DNA of 64,000 nt, from contig DASYKS010000023.1 in NCBI GenBank assembly GCA_035995205.1, positions 1 through 64,000 of the forward strand, read 5' to 3'. This document shows, piece by piece, positions 59,982 to 64,000 of this stretch (positions are counted from its first letter, which is position 1; each line of letters begins with the position of its first letter). Both the position numbers and the translations under genes were made by a program. This DNA is from DASYKS01 sp035995205. Lineage in GTDB: Bacteria > Acidobacteriota > Thermoanaerobaculia > Multivoradales > UBA5704. The notes below the pieces were generated by a model. That model did no database searches. It was not told the origin of the DNA and saw only the letters and a list, made by a program, of their open reading frames with translations.

Positions 59982-60404
59982 ATGGAAACAACACTCACGA
60001 TCCTGAAGCCCGACAGCGTCGCGGCGGGCAATGCCGGCAACATCATCGCCCACCTGCAAAAGGAGGGCTTCCAGATCCGCGGCATCAAGATGCTCCGCCT
60101 CACCCCGGCGCAGGCGCAGGCGTTTTACGAGGTCCACAAGGAGCGCCCGTTCTACGGCAGCCTGGTCGAGTTCATGACCGGCGGCCCGGTGATGCCGATC
60201 GCGCTCGCCCGCGAGAATGCGGTCTCCTATCTGCGCGAGGTGATGGGGGCGACCGACGTCGCGAAAGCCGCTCCGGGGACGATCCGCAACCTCTACGGCA
60301 CCTCGATCGAAGCCAACGCGATCCACGGCAGCGACTCGGCCGAGAACGCCCAGATCGAAACCGCGTTTTTCTTCTCCCGCGCCGAGCTGATCGCGGCGAC
60401 ATAG
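59982..60404 (+). CDS. ndk: Nucleoside diphosphate kinase
   Basis: A 140-residue NDK of normal length that transfers the gamma-phosphate between nucleoside triphosphates and diphosphates through a phospho-His. METTLTILKPDSVAAGNAG is the N-terminal strand and helix, HKERPFYGSLVEFMTGGPV the substrate-binding part, and the active-site His is in NAIHGSDSAENAQIE. AGGGAGAAGG lies upstream of the ATG. An 85-bp palindrome follows the gene. Confidence 0.97.
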   Translation: METTLTILKPDSVAAGNAGNIIAHLQKEGFQIRGIKMLRLTPAQAQAFYEVHKERPFYGSLVEFMTGGPVMPIALARENAVSYLREVMGATDVAKAAPGTIRNLYGTSIEANAIHGSDSAENAQIETAFFFSRAELIAAT

Positions 60405-60455
60405 AAGGCCCGGGAACCCGCCTCCCCAAAGTCGAGATCCTCGCTCCATGGGATC

Positions 60456-60540
60456 CCTGGGACCGCCGCCGTCTCGGCGGCTTTCGAAGCGCCAACGTTC
60501 GCGCCTCGAAAGCGCCGGCGAGGACGCCGGCGGTCCCAGG
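60456..60540. repeat. 85-bp near-perfect palindrome between ndk and the next gene
   Basis: The ends CCTGGGACCGCCG and CGGCGGTCCCAGG are complementary, and the inner parts (GCTTTCGAAGCGC versus GCGCCTCGAAAGC) continue the pairing to a centre at AACGTT (60494-60499). On transcription it would form a cruciform-like hairpin of about 40 bp. It resembles dispersed GC-rich palindromic elements more than a terminator, as no T-run follows. Confidence 0.75.
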
Positions 60541-60586
60541 AAACCTGCTGCGATAAGATTCTGGTCCCTTCCAGGAGACCGACACT

Positions 60587-60850
60587 ATGAGCTTCCGCTT
60601 CCCAGAGGCCGCCCCCGCCAGCCAGATCGCGCCCGAGCGGCGCGGACCGGCGATCGCCCGTTTCTGCCATGGCTGCCAGCAGCTCTATCCCCTGCTGCGC
60701 GCCCGCCACGTCGGCCGGCCGATCTATGGCCGCGACCAGGTGGTCTCCACCTGTTCGTACGAGGGGCTGCCGTTCGAGCACGGCGCCGAGTGGTGGGAAG
60801 AGGCGGTCGAAGTCCTGCCGGCGGTCGCGGCACCGGCCGCGGCGGCGTAG
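60587..60850 (+). CDS. Small conserved-looking CxxC protein of unknown function
   Basis: An 87-residue protein with FCHGCQQLYPLLRARHVGRP and DQVVSTCSYEGLPFEHG. A CxxC plus a later single Cys and two His could bind zinc or a cofactor, but the four-ligand pattern of a zinc ribbon is incomplete. A good site (AGGAG, nine bases upstream) supports ATG 60587. It is not co-transcribed with ndk if the palindrome blocks read-through. I do not recognise the family. Confidence 0.65.
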   Translation: MSFRFPEAAPASQIAPERRGPAIARFCHGCQQLYPLLRARHVGRPIYGRDQVVSTCSYEGLPFEHGAEWWEEAVEVLPAVAAPAAAA

Positions 60851-60934
60851 CTGGACGCCGGGGGAGGGGAGTCCACACCTTTTCGCCGATTCTGTATCCT
60901 TGACGGAGAGGTTTCTTCCCGTACGGAGGTTGCT

Positions 60935-61654
60935 ATGCGCATTGCCCGTCCTCTCCTGATCCTTGCCGGAACCGTTTTTTCGTTCTTCGCCCCCTGGGGG
61001 CTCACGGCTCAATCGGATCAATCGGTGGAGTACGTAAATCTCCCGTCCTTGAAGTGGACGGCCGACCTGAACCACGCCGACAAACAGCTGCGCGCGGGCA
61101 AATGGGGAAAGGGCGTCAAAACAGCGCAGAACCTGATCGAGGAGATTAGATCTCACCCCACGATCGGGACCGGGCTCGCCGAACTGTTGGCGCGATCCGT
61201 GGCCCTGCGTGCCGTCGGGGAGGCCGGCCTGGGGGATGCCGAGGCTGCGAAATGGGACGGCGCAGCAGCTCGATTTCTAGGCCTTCATCCCACCGACATC
61301 GATTTCGAAGCCTTTGGCGAGGCCGGAATGCTCGTACGCTCGGCCGTCAAGCCCCCGGCGGAGGAGTCCTCCGATGTCTTGAGCGCAGGCGGCGAGGTGA
61401 CGAGGCCTTCGATTCGCACCAAGGTCAACCCCATAATCCCGGTCGCGGATCGCGCGCGGGAAATTCATGGTCCCGCCATCGTCGAAGCCGTCATCGACGA
61501 GCAGGGAACACCGCACCGTCCGCGAGTTTTGAAATCGCCGTCTCCAAGGCTGATGCTCGCCACGCTCGAAGCTCTGCGGCAATGGAGTTTCGTCCCCGGA
61601 AGCGCGGCCGGAAAACCGGTTCCCGTCTACTACGTGTTGACCATCCAGTACTAG
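60935..61654 (+). CDS. Exported protein with TonB C-terminal domain (1)
   Basis: A 239-residue protein with signal peptide (LLILAGTVFSFFAPWGLTA) followed by an alpha-helical region (~35-120, LNHADKQLRAGKWGKGVKTA) and a TonB-type C-terminal domain (~165-239: GPAIVEAVIDEQGTPHRPRV, LEALRQWSFVPGSAAGKPVP). Unlike canonical TonB it lacks a proline-rich spacer and probably a retained anchor, so it is more likely a periplasmic protein that uses the fold for protein contacts. It has a paralogue at 62389. Confidence 0.8.
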   Translation: MRIARPLLILAGTVFSFFAPWGLTAQSDQSVEYVNLPSLKWTADLNHADKQLRAGKWGKGVKTAQNLIEEIRSHPTIGTGLAELLARSVALRAVGEAGLGDAEAAKWDGAAARFLGLHPTDIDFEAFGEAGMLVRSAVKPPAEESSDVLSAGGEVTRPSIRTKVNPIIPVADRAREIHGPAIVEAVIDEQGTPHRPRVLKSPSPRLMLATLEALRQWSFVPGSAAGKPVPVYYVLTIQY

Positions 61655-61668
61655 GCGCCGGAGGACGA

Positions 61669-62355
61669 GTGCCGGTCGGCGAATCCCTCCTCCGTGCCCA
61701 TGGCCAGTGGCCCGCCTGGGATGTCGACCGGCTCGCCGCCCACGTCGCCGCCCTCCGCGCCTGCCGGCGCTGCCCGCGGGTGGTGGCGCCGCCCGTCGCG
61801 GGGGAGCCTCCGCTCACTCGCCCGCGGGTCTTCCTGGTCGGCCAGGCTCCGGGGCCGCACGAGCGCGAAGGGAACCGCCTGTTCGCCTTCACCGCGGGGA
61901 CCCGGTTGTTCCAATGGTTCGCGCGGATCGGCGTTCCCGAAGACGAATTCCGCGCCCGGGTTTGGATGGCGGCGGCGATTCGTTGTTTTCCCGGCCGGGC
62001 GCCTCAGGGGGGCGATCGGGTGCCGGCTCCGGACGAGGTGGCGACCTGCTCCGACTGGCTGGAGAGGGAGTTGGCGTTCGTCCGGCCGGAGACGGTGATC
62101 GCTATCGGCCAGCTCGCGATCTCTCTCTTCTTGGGCAAGCCGGCGCCGCTCGCCGAACGGATCGGCGCGAGCTTCCCGGTCGAGCGCGGCGGTTTGTCGT
62201 TCGAGCTGATCCCGCTGCCTCACCCTTCGGGCCGCAGCACCTGGCTGATCGCGCAGGAAAACCAGCAACGTCTGGCGCGGGCCCTTGATCTTCTCGCCGA
62301 GAGTCCCGGGTGGCGCGCGACGTTCGGGGAGCGCAGCGAACGAAACGAGAGATAG
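61669..62355 (+). CDS. Uracil-DNA glycosylase superfamily protein
   Basis: A 228-residue protein of the family 4/5-type uracil-DNA glycosylase superfamily: CRRCPR near the N-terminus, motif-A-like VFLVGQAPGPHEREGNRLFA, and motif-B-like PLPHPSGRSTW. The N-terminal CxxC recalls the Fe-S cysteines of family 4 enzymes, but the other cysteines are at unusual positions. It is expected to remove uracil or related bases from DNA. The start is GTG 61669 with GGAGG four bases upstream, 14 bases after the preceding gene; the long upstream frame is a shadow. Confidence 0.83.
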   Translation: MPVGESLLRAHGQWPAWDVDRLAAHVAALRACRRCPRVVAPPVAGEPPLTRPRVFLVGQAPGPHEREGNRLFAFTAGTRLFQWFARIGVPEDEFRARVWMAAAIRCFPGRAPQGGDRVPAPDEVATCSDWLERELAFVRPETVIAIGQLAISLFLGKPAPLAERIGASFPVERGGLSFELIPLPHPSGRSTWLIAQENQQRLARALDLLAESPGWRATFGERSERNER

Positions 62356-62388
62356 ACTTCCACTCGATCGCTCCGAGGAGATCTGTCG

Positions 62389-63198
62389 ATGAGGACGAAG
62401 CTCTCGCTGGCCTTCCTGGCTCCCTTCCTGGTGGGCGCTCTCGCGTTCGCCCAGATTTCCCGAACCGCCCCTACGCCGCAGATCATGCAGAGCGCTCATG
62501 GTATGCCCTCGGCAGCGGATACCGAGGCGGCCAAGGAGTGGCAGCGGCGGCTGCACAAGACGGATAATCAGCTGCGGGCGGGGGAATGGAGCAAAGCGCG
62601 GCGAGAAGCCGGCCGGTTGCTCTCCGAAATGCTGTTCGGCATCGAGATCGACCCCGAGACCGCGGCGACGCTCGGGCTCACGCTCACCTTTCGCGCTCTC
62701 GCCGAAGCGGGGGGCGGCGACGTCGAGGCCGGGCGTTGGGATTGGCTCGCCGCCCAGGCGCTCCAGCCCGATTTGAACGAGGTGAGCCTCGATCCGTACG
62801 GCGCCGGAGGCAAGCCGCTGGAGCTGTTTCGGCGCGACGACCACGGGGAGCTTTCGGCCGCGGCGGTGCGTGCGATCGGTGTGCCGCCGGCCGTGCCGAT
62901 CGGGGAGCAGGTGGCGCCGAAGAAGATCTCGGGCGGCGAGCCGCGCTACCCGAAGGCGCTACGCGCCACCTGCGCCAAGGGAACCGCGCGGATCGCGGTC
63001 ACGGTCGACGCGACGGGGCGGCCGATCCATCCGCGCTGGCTCGACGCTTCGGGCGGCCCGGCGATGGCGCTCGCCCTGTTCGAGGCGGTGCGCGACTGGC
63101 GCTGGCAGCCGGCCCTTCGCGCGGGCCAAGCCGTGCCGGCCGACGTCGAGATCGGCCACGAATTCGATCCCGGACATTGCCGGCCGCGCGACGAATAG
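62389..63198 (+). CDS. Exported protein with TonB C-terminal domain (2)
   Basis: A 269-residue paralogue of the protein at 60935: a signal peptide (LAFLAPFLVGALAFA), a helical region sharing the NQLRAGEWSKARREAGRLL pattern, then a TonB-type C-terminal domain (KKISGGEPRYPKALRATCAK, then IAVTVDATGRPIHPRWLDAS, WRWQPALRAGQAVPADVEI). It is predicted to be periplasmic; the partner is unknown. It follows the glycosylase gene by 33 bases, with TAGACT nearby (62355-62360), so it may have its own promoter. Confidence 0.82.
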   Translation: MRTKLSLAFLAPFLVGALAFAQISRTAPTPQIMQSAHGMPSAADTEAAKEWQRRLHKTDNQLRAGEWSKARREAGRLLSEMLFGIEIDPETAATLGLTLTFRALAEAGGGDVEAGRWDWLAAQALQPDLNEVSLDPYGAGGKPLELFRRDDHGELSAAAVRAIGVPPAVPIGEQVAPKKISGGEPRYPKALRATCAKGTARIAVTVDATGRPIHPRWLDASGGPAMALALFEAVRDWRWQPALRAGQAVPADVEIGHEFDPGHCRPRDE

Positions 63199-63207
63199 CT
63201 GGAACTT

Positions 63208-64000
63208 CTATCGCGCGGCGAGGATCAGCCCGTAGAGATCCTCCGGGTCGGAAAACCAGGCGACGGTCGAAAAGCCCGCGGTGGCGAGTAGGGCTTCCGC
63301 CCGCGGGCGGTCGTACTTGGTGCTGATCTCGGTCAGGATCTCGTCGCCGGCCTCGAAATCGAGCGAAAGATCGAGCGCGGGGAGGTCCACCCGCTGGGAT
63401 CGCGTCGCGACCAGCCGCATCTCGATCCAGGAATGTTCGAGATCGAAGAAGGCGCGGTGGCGGAACCCTTCCAGGTCGAAGTTGCCGCCGGTAACCCGGT
63501 TGACCGCCGAGAGGATGTTCAGATTGAACGCGGCGGTGACCCCGGCCGAGTCGTTGTAGGCGGCTTCGAGGCGCGCGATCGGTTTGATCCGATCGACGCC
63601 GAGGAGAAAGGTATCCCCCGGCGCCAGCGCGGCGTGCAGCTGGGACAGAAAGCTCGCCGCTTCGGCCGGGTTCAAGTTGCCGATCGTGCCGCCGAGGAAG
63701 ATCGCGAGCCGGCGTCCGCCGGGTCCCCCTCCGGGAAGCGGCGCCAGGTCGGTCAGGAAGTCGCCAAGGATGCCGTGGACGGCGAGGCCGGGGTACTCGG
63801 CGGTCAGCTCCGCGCCGATCCGCCGGGTGGTCGCCTCGGCGACGTCGAATGGCACGTAGAGGCCGAGCGTGCCCTGCGCCTGAAGGGCATCCAGCAGCAG
63901 CCGGGTCTTGGTGGCGGCGCCGGAGCCGATCTCGACCAGAACCTCGGCGCGGGTGCGGGCCGCGACCTCCGGGGCGATTTCGTAGAGCAGCGCCCGCTCG
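63208..64000 (-). CDS. egtD: L-histidine N-alpha-methyltransferase, EgtD (5' end outside window)
   Basis: The C-terminal ~264 residues of an EgtD (DUF2260) enzyme, which trimethylates His to hercynine in ergothioneine biosynthesis. Visible are the SAM site VEIGSGAATKTRLLLDAL, the strand LAIFLGGTIGNLNPAEA, LLGVDRIKPIARLEAAYND and FNLNILSAVNRVTGGNFDL with the His-binding Asn. The tail EISTKYDRPRAEALLATAGF is typical. The frame is open through the right edge, so the start, and any egtB, lies beyond position 64000. It converges on the TonB-domain gene. Confidence 0.93.
   Translation of the reverse strand, partial: ERALLYEIAPEVAARTRAEVLVEIGSGAATKTRLLLDALQAQGTLGLYVPFDVAEATTRRIGAELTAEYPGLAVHGILGDFLTDLAPLPGGGPGGRRLAIFLGGTIGNLNPAEAASFLSQLHAALAPGDTFLLGVDRIKPIARLEAAYNDSAGVTAAFNLNILSAVNRVTGGNFDLEGFRHRAFFDLEHSWIEMRLVATRSQRVDLPALDLSLDFEAGDEILTEISTKYDRPRAEALLATAGFSTVAWFSDPEDLYGLILAAR

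Overview
The window is GC-rich DNA (roughly 68-70 % by eye) from a Gram-negative bacterium. An OmpP1/FadL outer-membrane protein, two secreted proteins with TonB C-terminal domains, a periplasmic di-haem oxidoreductase, an imuA-imuB mutasome pair, a VCBS/UnbV-type repeat protein and a KLSL/GG-leader RiPP precursor together fit Acidobacteriota (Thermoanaerobaculia-like) best. This is inferred from gene content; there is no rRNA or other phylogenetic marker in the window. I found no tRNA, rRNA, CRISPR array, insertion sequence or prophage.

Layout. 1-0.6 kb: 3' end of a secreted-type protein with a textbook terminator. 0.7-3.2 kb (minus): imuB-imuA, with a TTAC-N7-TTAC direct repeat upstream as a candidate SOS operator. 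3.3-5.5 kb: pdxH, an MmcQ/YjbR protein and a class-V PLP enzyme. 5.7-22.4 kb: a five-module NRPS on two proteins (C-A-T x4, then C-A-T). Modules 2-4 have identical specificity codes by my alignment, and the last A domain carries a Lys2-like (alpha-aminoadipate) code. No thioesterase, reductase, epimerase, MbtH or PPTase gene is visible. 22.9-31.9 kb: membrane protein, phospholipase D-like protein, fatty-acid desaturase, di-haem oxidoreductase, glycosyltransferase and a second large membrane protein.

31.9-37.7 kb looks like an accessory strip. It holds an orphan Cys-rich RiPP precursor, a dihydrofolate-reductase-like gene between imperfect direct repeats, an RlmL-like methyltransferase, an alpha/beta hydrolase, ankyrin and VOC proteins, a truncated acetyltransferase, a DUF433/DUF5615 toxin-antitoxin-like pair and a frameshifted small gene. 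37.7-41.8 kb: VCBS/UnbV protein, a STAS-like protein and FadL.

42.1-52.5 kb is one translationally coupled chemosensory operon: MCP, CheW, CheW, MCP, CheA-REC, CheB, pseudo-receiver-GGDEF and CheR-TPR, ending in a perfect intrinsic terminator. Its parts list matches the Wsp surface-sensing system, which makes c-di-GMP its likely output. However, the receiver of the diguanylate cyclase has lost its phospho-acceptor Asp, and both MCPs carry a Cache-like domain at the C-terminus, predicted to be cytoplasmic.

52.6-57.0 kb is a defence-like segment: an LRR-Roc-COR GTPase whose frame shifts into a TIR domain, a 21-bp tandem array, a small ORF, and an operon of MntA-type nucleotidyltransferase, HEPN toxin and a cysteine-less YgiT-like protein. 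57.1-64 kb returns to housekeeping genes: sucC-sucD, an S51-like protein without its Ser, ndk, a small CxxC protein, two TonB-domain proteins around a uracil-DNA-glycosylase-like gene, and the 3' part of egtD. Several short palindromic or dispersed repeats sit inside or against coding regions (13.07, 21.40, 44.32, 59.15 and 60.46 kb), showing active small repeat families in this genome.
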